In this document: in pieces, positions 10,047-21,400 of the stretch | Layout: every line of letters begins with the position of its first letter | How positions within the stretch are numbered: position 1 is the first letter of the stretch | Assembly (NCBI GenBank): GCA_018806915.1 | Contig: JAGKQI010000079.1 | Coordinates: 434,001-498,000 of the forward strand | Length of the DNA: 64,000 nt | Reading direction: 5' to 3' | Source: Phytophthora colocasiae | Lineage: Eukaryota > Oomycota > Peronosporomycetes > Peronosporales > Peronosporaceae | Made by a program: the position numbers and the translations under genes | The notes under the pieces: generated by a model | Databases searched by the model: none | What the model was told of the DNA's origin: nothing | Seen by the model: the letters and a program-made list of their open reading frames with translations, nothing else

Positions 10047-12553
10047 CTAGCTCCGTGGGTTATTCGGGCATCCGGCTTCCAGCAGGTGACGTCGCCAACC
10101 TTTCCTGCCTGGGGCGATATCGTCGTGGCAGAGTGGGCATCTACTCGCGCGATCCAGCGGCGCACGCGGCGGGCAGTCGTTTAGGGACACGTGCCTCTCA
10201 TAGAACTTGGACGTGATCGCTTCTCCGCAGCGTGGGCATTCGCGGTGGTTCTGCTGCATTTCGCACTCCGTCAGCAAGTGCTCGTTAAGCGTCGAGATCT
10301 CAATCACTTGACCGCACATCTTGCACGGCGTCAGCATTTTGCAAGAGGCCCAGAAATGCTGATCGAGGTAGTCGGAGTCGAATTTCTCGTCCACGACACC
10401 ACAAAACGGACATGTATACTCGTCCACTGACTCCTCGTCTTCGCTGTCGGCATCCTCTAATTCATCCTCGAGCTGGGCTTGAACATCCTGAACTTTAGCT
10501 TCTCGGCGTGCCACAGTACCGTTACCACCGCCACCTGCAGCAGGTCCGTTCCTACGGCTTGATGCTTTCGCTGTTTCAGCCGCTTCGAAAGCTGCTTGAT
10601 ACTCCTCTAGCTGTTTCGGTCGGAGAGATTTCAGGTAGCTCTCTACGTCTGATCCTACGACGAGATAGAGCGACACTGAGATCTCCTTGGCGGCATCCCG
10701 GATCTCGCGGCTCTGATGGGCCAGGCAGTTGCAGTCTTCGAGGAAGCTCATGATTCCGGACACTGAAAAGTCTGAATCCGGTAGTAACTCGAAATCTGCC
10801 AATAGCTTCTTAAGCACCACTAACCGACCCTGCAAGAGCTTGAGACCTAGTGGCTTCTTGGATCGTTTCGTAATATGTGAGGTCACGAAAGCCACGCCAA
10901 CGTTTTTAGCAGCAGCTAAACGACCCAATACTGCGGCAGCTTCATCGCGAACCTTGGCCTGAGATTCTCCTAACTTGTTTACCAATTGTGTCATGCTGTT
11001 GCCGAGCTGTACACACAACACCACCATTAAGCACAGTGAACCAGTATGAAGCAGTCACAAAGCTAAGGCTTACAATTCGGCACATCTCGTCGCGACGGAT
11101 ACGCGCACCAAACGAAACCATTCGGTCCAGCAGACCGAAAGCCGAAAGTGCGACTTGTGCAATGCGATCCCCAGCCCCGCTTTGCACAAGTGTAGAGCAC
11201 ACCTCCAATAACCTCATAGGCTCTACCGAGTAATTATCCATTTCCATGGTGACCTTGCGAATCGCAGCGTCTCGGTGGTTCCACAAGTTGCTGTACACAC
11301 AGCGTGTGAAGAACGGACCAATGACAGCGATGAGCTCCTCGCTTTCCTTTGCAAGTGCTGGCGGGATTTCATCAGGATCGGGTAGGCTCTCGGCTTCCGG
11401 AATGCCTCTAAAGTGCGGATTTGGACCACCGTTCCCACCGTTTTCGCCGTCTTCCTGATCGTCATAGTCAGTGCCATTTGCTGGTTCCTGTACATTATCA
11501 CCAGGGAAGCCGCCTTGGGCTGAATGACCATAGAAGTTCCCGCTTTTAGCCACTTGTGGCTGCTCCGGATACATATCCTGTGGAGAAAAGCTCGACGATG
11601 ACCGCTGCATCGCCCCAAGCTTTGGCAGTACTTGAGTCCTTGAAGGGGACGGCGCGACTACAGGAATAGGCAAGATTGGCTGTGTCTCGCCCACCGACGC
11701 CTCGAGCATGCCGATCTCTTGCTTGATCTTCTTGGCCTGATCATAGTCCTCATTGGCCACAGCTTCTCTCTTCTGCGCCTCGAGCCTGGCAAGTTGAAGA
11801 CCGACACTCTTCAGCTGCTCCTCCATCTGCTTGAGTCTTTTAGCTTGATCGTAGTCCTCGTTGGCCACTGCCTGGTCCTTAGCCACTTGAATCTCTCTGA
11901 TCTTTGCCGCTGTTTTGGCGTCAAACCTCATATCGAAGCTCAGATCTTCCGACCCATTGCTCTTCTGTCTCTGCTTCGGCTTGGAGCCCACGGCTTCATC
12001 TGTAGAATGACTGGGTAGCAGACCAAGCGGTTCCCCGCACAAATTGATGGCCATGATCCCCACCTGGTTGTACAGGTTGTGCTCGTTTACGTGACAAGAG
12101 TGAATCCGAAGCTTGAGTAGTGCTGCTTCCTGGTCGATATGCACAGTCTTGAGCTCTCTGGCCATGTATCTGCTCTCCGTATTGGACTTGAGCGTGAGAA
12201 ACCCAAGACGGCTAAATCTAGTCTTATCTCCCTCATATGAGGAGCTTTTCGACACGAAGAGCTCCATTTTCGTAGCAATATGCGTCTGATGAGATAGCAA
12301 TTGCACTTGTGTAACTCTACAGAGTCCGTATTGGAGTTGTAGCACCAGTTCTTGAGGGTAGGAACAATTTCTAGAGAAAAAAAAACGATCCTATTAAGGT
12401 TTTCACTACTACGAGGAATCAAAGCAACTAGAGATCATCACACCTAGCTGTCATATAGCCCCGACTGTTAGCTTCATGCTCGTTCAGCTCGGAGACCGGA
12501 AATGCTGCGTCCTCGCTCGTACACGCCACCACGGAGAAGCGCAGCTTGCTCAT
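10047..12553 (-). CDS. CEP104: CEP104 (ciliary tip / centrosomal protein)
   Basis: Three exons on the minus strand: 12444-12553, 11074-12370 and 10047-11006. The introns are 12371-12443 (73 bp, GTGTGA...CTCTAG) and 11007-11073 (67 bp, GTAAGC...TACAG). The product is 788 residues. In order there is an N-terminal jelly-roll domain (about 1-155), a coiled coil with two AVANEDYDQAK repeats (about 185-260), a TOG-like helical domain (about 390-560), and a C-terminal array of Cys/His zinc fingers starting at YTCPFCG (about 666-785). This is the order of CEP104/FAP256, a tubulin-binding protein of flagellar tips, expected in an organism with flagellated zoospores. It is divergent from RTF1, with 173 bp between start codons. 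The start is chosen because exon 1 completes the jelly-roll (MSKLRFSVVACTSED). Confidence 0.88.
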
Positions 12554-12726
12554 AGCTTTTAGCTTGACCGGTCGTTGTCGGATGTGTTACACGAATGTTA
12601 CATATTCTCAATATTCACTTGAAATTTGTAGTGCATACTGAAATTAAAACAATTATCGAACTTAACCTCCCCCGCCGTCAGTCGTTAAATTCCTGCCGCG
12701 TGCGTTGGACCCAGGACAGTTTGCTC

Positions 12727-14997
12727 ATGGCTAATAAGGTGGTGGAGAGCAGCGACGAATCAGATGGAGGTCGTTCGAGTGCTTCAGGCTCTGTGAGCTC
12801 ACGCTCAGGCTCTGGGAGCGACTCGGGGAGCGGCAGTGGCTCCGGGAGTGACTCAGGAAGTGGCTCTGATTCTGGCAGTGGCTCGGGTAGCGGCTCAGGG
12901 TCTGGATCTGATTCCGGCTCGGGATCAGGTTCTGGGTCCGGTTCAGGGTCAGGGTCGGGCTCGGGATCAGACGCGTCCGGCTCGGTATCAGATTCTTCTG
13001 CACCTAAGAAGAAGCTCAAGAAGCGGCGTTCACCTGCTCCCAAGAAGCCTAAGGCGCCAGCGAAAACCAAGAGCCGCACCAATAAAGCAGCGAAGAAGGA
13101 AGCTCAGGCGAAGGCGAAGGCTGAGGCTGACGCAGAAGCTGATGATGAGGGAGATTCAAAGAAACGACGTGGTAAACTTCGTATTAAGGATGAAGAGGAA
13201 GATGAAGAAGATGACGACGCCGACGTGGCTGGACTGACGGAAGTCGAGAAGGAGAAGCGACTGCTGGAAAAGTATGAGGCTAAGGAACAACGTAACAAGG
13301 AGCGTGAGCTCAAGAAAAGACTCGCGGCCAGTCAAGGCAAGGCTGAAGACGGGTTTTCTGAAGAGGAGGAGGAAGAGCTTCCGTCTACAAGACGTGGAGG
13401 TCGCAGCAAGGAAAGTGATCGACGCAAGGAAGCTCTACACAACTTGAAGGCTAATAAGTCAAGTGATAAGAGTCGCTCCATCTTGAGCAACCGATTCGGA
13501 GACGATGACAGCTCTGAAGAGGAAGGAGGTAGTAGGAGTGGGAGAGACCTGGCGGAGAAGCGTCGTCGGCGTAGAGAGCTTCAACGAGAAGGTACTGGTC
13601 GACGTCGGGCCGATGATGACGATGACTACAGTGATGAAGATAGTGATGGTCGCAAGCCGAAGAAGGCCAAGGCAGCGGACTTAGCGGCAACGAAAACTAC
13701 AGAGGGAGAGGAATTACCAGCTATTCGACCCGAAGAGAATGTGCCAGTGAGCTGGGATCAGGCCAATCACTATCTACTGAAGAGGAGGACTTTCTTCGAG
13801 AAACACTTTTTCGAGCCGTTCTTTTCGAAGCTGGTGCGAGGTGTGTACGTGCGTATTCCGATCGAAATGGTGAATGGAGAAATGGTCTACCGGTTCTGTG
13901 AGGTTGTGGGCATTTGTAAGTTGGCTAGAAGTTACACATTCTGCGGTGAGACGACCCACACAGGTATTACATGCGCGTTCGGAAAGAGCAGACGTGATTG
14001 GAAGTTGAATGGTGTTTCAGGTCATTCGCTGCGTGAACGCGAGTTCTTGTTGTGGCGGGCTATGATGAACAAGGAACGGCTCCATTTCCCTACCCATGGC
14101 GAGGTGAAGCGTTTGTTTTCCACGAAGGAAAAGATGATCACTCAACACAATTACACAGATGCTGAAGTGAACGAGATGGTGAGGCGCAAGCAGGCTGTGG
14201 GTTTGTCTACTGTTTCTTTGGGTGTACAACGAGTACGTCTGGAACGCGATCTACGTGCAGCACAAGACATGCAGAACTTCGAGAAGGCTATTATACTTGA
14301 GGATCGACTGCAAAAGCTGTTGGCCAAGAATGAGGAGCGTAAAAAACACAACTCGGATGATGTCCTCCGTATCAACGAGATTAACCGCCGCAACCGCGAG
14401 GCAAATATTCAGCAGGATCTCCACGCTCAAGAATTGAACGATGCCATGAACCAGAAAATGACCAGCGCAGAGCGTCTGCAGTTTGTGCGGGCCAACCAGA
14501 TGACTATGTACATGTCGAGGGACAAATTGGAGAAAAACTTGGCAGAAGGCAAGCTTATCAAACTCCACGACGGCCGTGTCATGACTTCGAACAAGCTGCA
14601 TGTAGTGGAAGCACTACCTGACGATCTGCTGGATAAAGTGAAAGGCGTCGGCGAGAAGAAGGCCACAGACGGCCTGGAAATCGACATTGAACGCCTTTTA
14701 GCCAAGCAGGAAGAGCGCAAGCAGAAGGATGCCGAGCGCTTGGCAGCAAAGCGCAAGGAACGTGAGGGTCAAGTAGAGTTTATTGGCGCGGCCCCTACGA
14801 ACGTCCAGGAGATGGCGAACGCTACCATTCGTATTAAGGATGACGATGGCTCGTGGATGACACTGCGTGCTCCAGCTGAGATCATGAAGGAAAAGAAAAG
14901 CAAATCCGTCGTCTCTGACAAGGTGAAGGCCTCTCGCAAGGGTATCACTGTAAAGGAGTACTTTGACCGTGTGAAGAAACGGCGTGTGGCTCAGTAA
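12727..14997 (+). CDS. RTF1: RTF1, Paf1-complex subunit
   Basis: 756 residues from the ATG at 12727; upstream in-frame codons lie in the probable 5' leader. The N-terminus is a long Ser-Gly/Ser-Asp repeat (about residues 15-85), then Lys-rich and acidic regions. A Plus3 domain follows at about residues 345-475, from [20 protein letters not shown] to the [18 protein letters not shown] region, with the conserved [10 protein letters not shown] and [13 protein letters not shown] segments. The C-terminal helical part is typical of the family. RTF1 binds Spt5 and promotes H2B ubiquitylation during transcription elongation. No intron is needed. A rearranged pseudogene copy lies at 24.6-26.1 kb. Confidence 0.9.
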   Translation: MANKVVESSDESDGGRSSASGSVSSRSGSGSDSGSGSGSGSDSGSGSDSGSGSGSGSGSGSDSGSGSGSGSGSGSGSGSGSDASGSVSDSSAPKKKLKKRRSPAPKKPKAPAKTKSRTNKAAKKEAQAKAKAEADAEADDEGDSKKRRGKLRIKDEEEDEEDDDADVAGLTEVEKEKRLLEKYEAKEQRNKERELKKRLAASQGKAEDGFSEEEEEELPSTRRGGRSKESDRRKEALHNLKANKSSDKSRSILSNRFGDDDSSEEEGGSRSGRDLAEKRRRRRELQREGTGRRRADDDDDYSDEDSDGRKPKKAKAADLAATKTTEGEELPAIRPEENVPVSWDQANHYLLKRRTFFEKHFFEPFFSKLVRGVYVRIPIEMVNGEMVYRFCEVVGICKLARSYTFCGETTHTGITCAFGKSRRDWKLNGVSGHSLREREFLLWRAMMNKERLHFPTHGEVKRLFSTKEKMITQHNYTDAEVNEMVRRKQAVGLSTVSLGVQRVRLERDLRAAQDMQNFEKAIILEDRLQKLLAKNEERKKHNSDDVLRINEINRRNREANIQQDLHAQELNDAMNQKMTSAERLQFVRANQMTMYMSRDKLEKNLAEGKLIKLHDGRVMTSNKLHVVEALPDDLLDKVKGVGEKKATDGLEIDIERLLAKQEERKQKDAERLAAKRKEREGQVEFIGAAPTNVQEMANATIRIKDDDGSWMTLRAPAEIMKEKKSKSVVSDKVKASRKGITVKEYFDRVKKRRVAQ

Positions 14998-15256
14998 GGA
15001 CGATCAGGTCGCGAGGAACTCTCAAGTAGTTTAGCAGAGAGCACTGTGCTCCTACAAAAGTACATCCATACATGTACATGCCAGGCAATGAAAACCAAAC
15101 GAAAATGCACATTAGAGTTGCAGCTGTTGACATGGGTTTTATCTTTCTAACACCCACTTGGTTAGTTGGGTGATTAATAATTTGGTGGCAGTAGTGTCAT
15201 GAAACAAATCTCGCCACCGTTTTCACGCCGTTCCATCTGGCGTAAGACAACTGCAG

Positions 15257-16855
15257 ATGCAGCGCCGATCCCACACAGACGAGCAAGGCCTGCTCCCGAC
15301 TCTGGCCCGTAGCGGACGCCGTTCGCCCTTCAGCAGTCCGCACGCTATGCCTCGTCGAATCTCGCGCCCCGTTTTATTGCTGCTGGTGCTCGGTGGCTTA
15401 GGACTTCTCGTGGTCACCGCCAACTTCATCTTCACGTGGAGAGCTACGTCTGTGTCCCTGGCGAGGGCTGAGGAGCATTTGGCAGGACTAAGGGAGAACC
15501 CAGAGGCTGCAGACACTAGGGGGAAGAATGGTAATGCAAATGCACGCAATAACCAGGACGGTGATGGAGGAAATGGCCTACAACAGCAGGAAGCAGACGA
15601 ATTCTCAGCTGAAGACGTGCAACTCATGGAAAAACAACTAGTGTATACAATTCACCAGACAGCGCAGCGCACGACTGAGCAGCGCGGTATTGTGCTTCCT
15701 ATGTTTGACGGTATTGCAACCTTGGGGTTGTCCCTCATCATGGAGCTAAGGGCTATGGGTGTTGACTTACCTATTGAAGTTCCGCATTGCGGAGACTTGA
15801 AGGAGTCCCTGCAACGAACTGTGTTGGAGAAAGAAGACATGGGCGTCATACGCTTCTACGACGTGTGCGAGCTGGCTTCACAGACAGCTAGTTCACTGGA
15901 CGCATCGAGGAAAGTATTCTGCCAGAGCTTGCGCAATTGTCACCGGTCGTACAGGTCCTTTGATGTCAAGTTGCTGGCGATGACGTACTCGCAGTTCGAG
16001 GAGATCATGCTACTCGATGCAGATACGCTATTCTTTGAGAGCCCCATGTCGTTGTGGGATACTGAGAAGTACCGTAGCACGGGCACGCTGTTCTTCCACG
16101 ACAGACTGAGTCAAGACAACATGTTCCTTGGCAACCGGGTTCGCGGCAATAAGGATGTGAGTGAGCTGAACCATTACATCTCCAAGTTTGATGTGTCACC
16201 TTTTGCACCATTGGGCAACATCGAACGACCGAAGGCTACGAGCGAGAACAAAATCCCCGTGGAGCTGAAGAACTACTCGCCGAGCGAGCACCTGATGACG
16301 AGCCACTCGTGGAACCACCGTGCAGGACACGAAATGGACTCGTCGCTGGTGCTGTGGAACAAGAAGCGGCAACCACGAGCTACGGCGATACTGGCGGCGT
16401 TTGCGGCGCTCAATGGCATTGGCCGACCACCGTCCTACGGCGACAAGGAGCTGTTTTTCATCGCTGTGGAGCTCGCGGAGACGCAGTACTCGTTTTCTGA
16501 CTTTGGAGTAGGTGGTGTGGGCTGGGACTTCCGGGACAACGGGCCTGGCAAGTCGATTGTCTGCGGCCATGCTTCGCACTACTACCCCGTGAAGCCTGCC
16601 GAGGCCAGTCTTGTGGCCAACACCAGTGTGCTCTACCTGAACAGTGACGCCATTCTAGAGTATGACCCTAAGAAGAAGCCCGTGTATTACAGCCAGGCGC
16701 GGCTGTACGAAGTGTACGCCGGCTCCTTCGTGGAACGCGACCTGCCTCAGGAGTGCCCATTCGATGTTACAGGTGTACGCTTCTCCTCAGAGCAGGAGGA
16801 CCGCATGCTGCTACGGCAGCGCTTCCACGAGATCGCGACGGCCTGGTTGGAGTAG
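15257..16855 (+). CDS. GT71-type alpha-mannosyltransferase-like protein, type II membrane
   Basis: 532 residues from the ATG at 15257; a second ATG at 15347 directly precedes the membrane anchor and is a plausible alternative. The signal anchor (PVLLLLVLGGLGLLVVTANF) is at about residues 37-57. A stalk follows, then a catalytic domain of about 400 residues. Visible family landmarks are GIVLPMFDG, LRAMGVDLPIEVPHCGDL, the DxD motif at D254-A-D256 in EEIMLLDADTLFF, TGTLFFHDR, RQPRATAILAAF and PPSYGDKELFF. These fit the MNN1/putative mannosyltransferase family (Pfam Mannosyl_trans3). A Golgi role in glycan or cell-wall polymer synthesis is expected from the family; substrate and linkage are unknown. 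It is the single-domain paralogue of the next gene. Confidence 0.78.
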   Translation: MQRRSHTDEQGLLPTLARSGRRSPFSSPHAMPRRISRPVLLLLVLGGLGLLVVTANFIFTWRATSVSLARAEEHLAGLRENPEAADTRGKNGNANARNNQDGDGGNGLQQQEADEFSAEDVQLMEKQLVYTIHQTAQRTTEQRGIVLPMFDGIATLGLSLIMELRAMGVDLPIEVPHCGDLKESLQRTVLEKEDMGVIRFYDVCELASQTASSLDASRKVFCQSLRNCHRSYRSFDVKLLAMTYSQFEEIMLLDADTLFFESPMSLWDTEKYRSTGTLFFHDRLSQDNMFLGNRVRGNKDVSELNHYISKFDVSPFAPLGNIERPKATSENKIPVELKNYSPSEHLMTSHSWNHRAGHEMDSSLVLWNKKRQPRATAILAAFAALNGIGRPPSYGDKELFFIAVELAETQYSFSDFGVGGVGWDFRDNGPGKSIVCGHASHYYPVKPAEASLVANTSVLYLNSDAILEYDPKKKPVYYSQARLYEVYAGSFVERDLPQECPFDVTGVRFSSEQEDRMLLRQRFHEIATAWLE

Positions 16856-18403
16856 ACAATCCCACTAGAAAAAGAAAACTATCCAAGCCCGATGGCGCCG
16901 TTACTTGACGGGATCCATAATGCATTATATGTACCTAGACCCATTCTGCGCACTAGCAAGGAGTCAATAGAAGTGTGCATGCGATTCCATTATCTGGTGC
17001 ACACCGTGTAGGTCTGACGAAAGAAAAAGGCTCCAAGTACTCGTCCTGGAAGTAAGGTAAATCATCAATTTAGGGCCATCAATCATTTTAAGGCCGTATT
17101 TTAACTGCCAATCACGTGAAGTTTTTCACAGAGCAAGTACTTTATTGGCTAAAAAACACTAAATACGAATACCTTCAAAAATTAAATTTGTAAATTTGGC
17201 GCGAGGTGTCATGGCCCCAGGCGATGACAGATCAGTCGCCTACCTGGTTGGCGGCGAGCTTATTGAGGGCCCGTTATGGGAGCAGGGTTGTCGCGGGTTC
17301 AAGTCCCGTTAATTCTCCGCACTGATTTGGAAAGTAAAGCATCTATTCAACCTCACTGTGCCAGACACTCGACTAACATTTTGTTGTTTAGAATACAGCT
17401 GAACAAGTGATATGCGCTACATGTACTTATCTACACCTTTACCTGCAGTTGTAGTAACAGCTTTCTTAGACGACTTGGTTTTTTGCTGCCAGCCTCAGCA
17501 AGTTCCTGGAGCACTTCATGGGTAAACAGCATCCCCCCAACTGCGACTCGTTTACGCTTTGTCGTCTTTTTCGGCAGGGGCTTCAATTGTTGGCCTGCCA
17601 CTTGACCTCCGTAAGCTAATTTCCGTCGAAACTTGATCACAAGTATAAATATAAAAGGTGAGGGTGGAATAACCCAAACCTCAAACGGTCACAAAAATGA
17701 CACTCACTCAGCGCTTTCAATACTGAAAGCAAGACTAAATTTGGCCGTAAACTGATTAAGTCGATTTTTTTCTTCTCCACGGGCATGAGCTTAATTTCAT
17801 TGGTCTGCTACTACAAAAAATCGAGAAAAAATCTCTGGTTTGCGAAGTTTCAGAAACTGTCTCACTTTTTGTCATAAGTAGATGCCGAGTAATTCGAGCA
17901 TCTTTTATCTCGGCCCATATTTGATTTTTTACCTTACCCACGTGTGACGACGTGAGCCACTACTGACTCCATTGGAACTGCTGGTTGGGGATCAGTTCTG
18001 CACATATCCAAGTCCGAAGCCACGAACGAGATTGCCGTGTTGAACAGCGTGGGGCGATCGTGATAAGGCGAGGATCATCGCTTCGAGCTTTGCTCTGTTG
18101 CTTGCTCGAATATACAGCACTCGCCACCTGTCAATTTGCTATTGTTAAGTTTCCTTTTGTTCAAACCCATGGCTACATACTTCTATAATCTTTGACCTAC
18201 AAAACTTCATAAAATACAAATTACACTACAAGTCTATTCGACACTATAACTACTCTATGAATAAATACCCTCTACCATCTATAATCCCTACCTCATCTAC
18301 ATCTCCTCAATCATCAGCTGCTTAATTCCACGATAGGGGTGGAACCCGAAAGTACACATGTGCAAGCGCCAGACAAAGCACCTACCCGCTGTCGTCCTCG
18401 CGC
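16856..18403. other. intergenic, 1.5 kb
   Basis: No supported gene. A 69-codon minus-strand frame at 17431-17640 (Lys/Arg-rich) resembles nothing known. AT-rich sequence with no repeats of note. A B-box-like GGTTCAAGTCC occurs at 17296-17306, but no full tRNA folds around it. Confidence 0.5.
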
Positions 18404-18463
18404 ACTTCATTCCGCATTCGGCAGGCTCACCAGGGAGGGACCATCACTCTCATTCCGCATTGC
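18404..18463 (+). promoter_or_regulatory. two oomycete initiator (Inr) matches
   Basis: CTTCATTCCGCATTCGG (18405-18421) and CTCATTCCGCATTGC (18449-18463) both match the oomycete Inr core TCATTYYNCA. They lie about 60 and 15 nt before the ATG at 18471. Transcription starting at the first copy supports that ATG over the upstream GTG-initiated extension of the frame. Confidence 0.5.
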
Positions 18464-18470
18464 TGTCACC

Positions 18471-21400
18471 ATGACCATGGCCCGCTCCTTCGGCTCCGTG
18501 CGGCTGCGCTGGATCGTGCTGCTTCTAGGCGCGGGCGTCGTCGTCGTACTGTCCGACGTGCTCTTCACGTGGCGCCAGCTCACCACCTCGGCATGGAACT
18601 CGGTATCTTCCCCTCAGGCCACAGGAAACAGCGACGTCAAAGCCAGCCCCGCCACTGTCCAGGCTATCTATGATGCTGTGGCCAAGGCTAATGACTCGGC
18701 GGACGTGAATCAACTCACACAACTCGTGGATCGCCTTAGCGAGAGCGAAGCCACCGAGCTGCTGCACCAGATCAAGCCCACGGCTGTCACTACAGCTAAA
18801 ATGGCGGCTTCAATACCCCCGGTGACACTATTACCTGACGATGATATGGACGATGATACATTGCGGTTGGAGACGGAAGAGCTGAAAGCTGGAGAAGTGG
18901 AGGCCATGAAGGAGGAGAACCGCATCAAGACACTCGAGGCGCAACTGCTTTACTCACTTCATAACGTGACGCAGAAGACTTCTGAGTCTCGTGGTATTGT
19001 CTTGCCGTTGTATGATGATTTGGTGCCTTTGGGACTGTCATTGGTCATGGAACTGCGCTCATTAGGAGTGATCTTGCCTGTGGAGATTCCGCACTGCGGA
19101 GATTTGAACCCGAAACTTGTTGCAACAATTGAGAAGAAAGCCAAGCAGTTGGGGCAGGTTTACGTGTACGACGCTTGTGAATTAGCGGCCAAGGAGAAGA
19201 GCTTGTTGGATGCTAGCAAGCCGATCTTCTGCAAAGATCTGGACGAGTGTCATGACAAGTTCCGCACGTTTGATATCAAGGTACTCGGAGTGATTTATTC
19301 GAGATTTGAGGAGCTGATGATACTGGACGCTGATGTCCTCATGATGCAAAACCCCATGCCACTTTGGGAGACCGACAAGTTCACGAAGACTGGTACACTG
19401 TTCTTCAATGACAGGATCAGCCAGACGAACACTTCGCTTGGATATCGCCCGGCGTCGAGACTGCACACAACGGAACTCCGTCACTACCTATTAAACGTCG
19501 ATGTGAGCATCTTTCGGCACTTTCCTACGATTGATCGTGAGAAATCAACTATGGAATCTGATGTGGCTTTGCCGTTTGAACCGAGTGATATTCTGTTAAA
19601 CAGCCACGCATGGAACGGTCGCAGTGGTCATCAGATGGACTCCTCGCTGTTGCTCTGGAGCAAGAAGCGGCAGCCTCGTGCGACGGCTGTACTAGCTTCG
19701 TTCGTATCGCTCAATGATGTTCGCCGTCCTCCTTCGTATGGAGACAAGGAACTCTTCTTTTTAGCGTGTGAACTTGCTGAGACACAGTACGCTTTCTCAG
19801 ACTTCGGGGTGGGTGCAGCAGGAAGTGATTTCAAGAACCATGGTGATGGCAAGTCGATCATCTGTGGTCAGCCGGCGCAATACTACCCAGTCAAGCCACA
19901 GGACAGCAATTCGAGCCTGCTCTTTTTGAACTCGGACGCAATCATGGAATACAAGCCCAAAACGCAGCCTATGTATTACTCCAATGCGCGTGCTGCTGAG
20001 TTTTACCCTGGATCATTCAGCGACTGGGAACTACCACAGGACTGCCCTTTTGATGTGACTGGGGTGCCATTCTCAGCTCTTCAGGGTCAACATATTTTGC
20101 TACGCCAGCGTCTTCATGACATCGCGGTTGAATGGGAGCGCAATGCCTTACAGAGTGAAAATGACAGCGAGCAGACTCAAGCAGACGCACAGGCCAACAC
20201 AAAACTGCAAGCACTTTTGAAACAGTTGTCAGATGGCGTGCCATTTGAAGAGGCAAGCGCTGCACCCGGAACAGAGCCTGTTGCTACAACTCCAGCTACA
20301 GCTTTACCTGAGCCTCAGGCTGTTCAACAGGCGAATAAATGGGCTGAATTTATGAAAACCGCGCGGGAGCGAACTGAGCTTGAGAAAAAAATGGAAACAA
20401 GACTGATTCATTCGCTCAACACGGTGAGCCAGCAAACCAGCGTGCCGCGTGGCATCGTTCTTCCGCTATATGACAAGATTACGACGCTTGGCGTTTCTCT
20501 AGTGTTGCAGTTGCGTTCGTTGGGAGTGGATTTGCCCATTGAGATCCCGCATTGTGGTGATTTTGATGAGGACTACGGTGAAGCGATCATGAAGAAGAGT
20601 GAACAACTGGGTGAAGTTTACGTGTATAATGCGTGCAAGATCGCTGTGAACGCTAAAAGCTTGCTGGACCCCACCAAACCATTATTTTGCAAGGATTTGG
20701 ACAACTGTCATCGTCGTTACCGAAATTTCGCCATTAAAGTGCTGGGTGTAGTTTATTCGCGCTTCGAAGAGATCATGCTGATGGATGCAGATGCGTTACT
20801 GTTCCAATCTCCGATGTCCTTGTGGGAGACGAAGAAGTACCAAACGACGGGCACCCTGTTCTTCAATGACCGAATTGCGGAGGCCAATTTTTCCATGGGC
20901 CTTGGTTACAAACCCGCAAATCGGCCAAACATCATGGCAATCGAGGACTATTTGTCCAAGGCTGATGTGGATCTCTACCGTAACATTCCTACACTTTCCC
21001 GACCCAATGCGTCAGCTGAGCTGATTGCGGCAGACAAATCGACAGTGACGCTACACTTTCAGCCGAGTGAGGGGCTCCTCAAAAGCCATCCTTGGAATGG
21101 TCGTAGTGCACACAGAGTGGATTCGTCAATATTGCTGTGGAATAAGAAGAGGCAACCACGCGCCACCGCTATCTTAGCCTCGTTCATATCGCTGAATGAT
21201 TTACCACGACCTCCGTCGTATGGCGACAAAGAACTCTTCTTCGTCGCGTGCGAGCTTGCAGAGACACAGTACGCCTTTTCTGAGTTCGCTACAGGTTCTG
21301 CAGGCACTGACTTTCGGAATAAGGGCGAAGACAAGTCGATTATTTGTGGTAGTGCAGCTCACTACTTTCCAGAAAAATCGGACGATACACCCATCAAGCA

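Noticed and set aside
12678..13237. Pro/Glu-rich and Arg-rich frames over the start of RTF1
   Set aside because: Shadows of the Ser-Gly/Ser-Asp repeat in other frames.
17240..17320. tRNA-like sequence with a B-box (GGTTCAAGTCC) and a T-arm-like stem
   Set aside because: The acceptor stem cannot be paired with any upstream 5' strand and no anticodon arm is evident; at most a tRNA-derived remnant.
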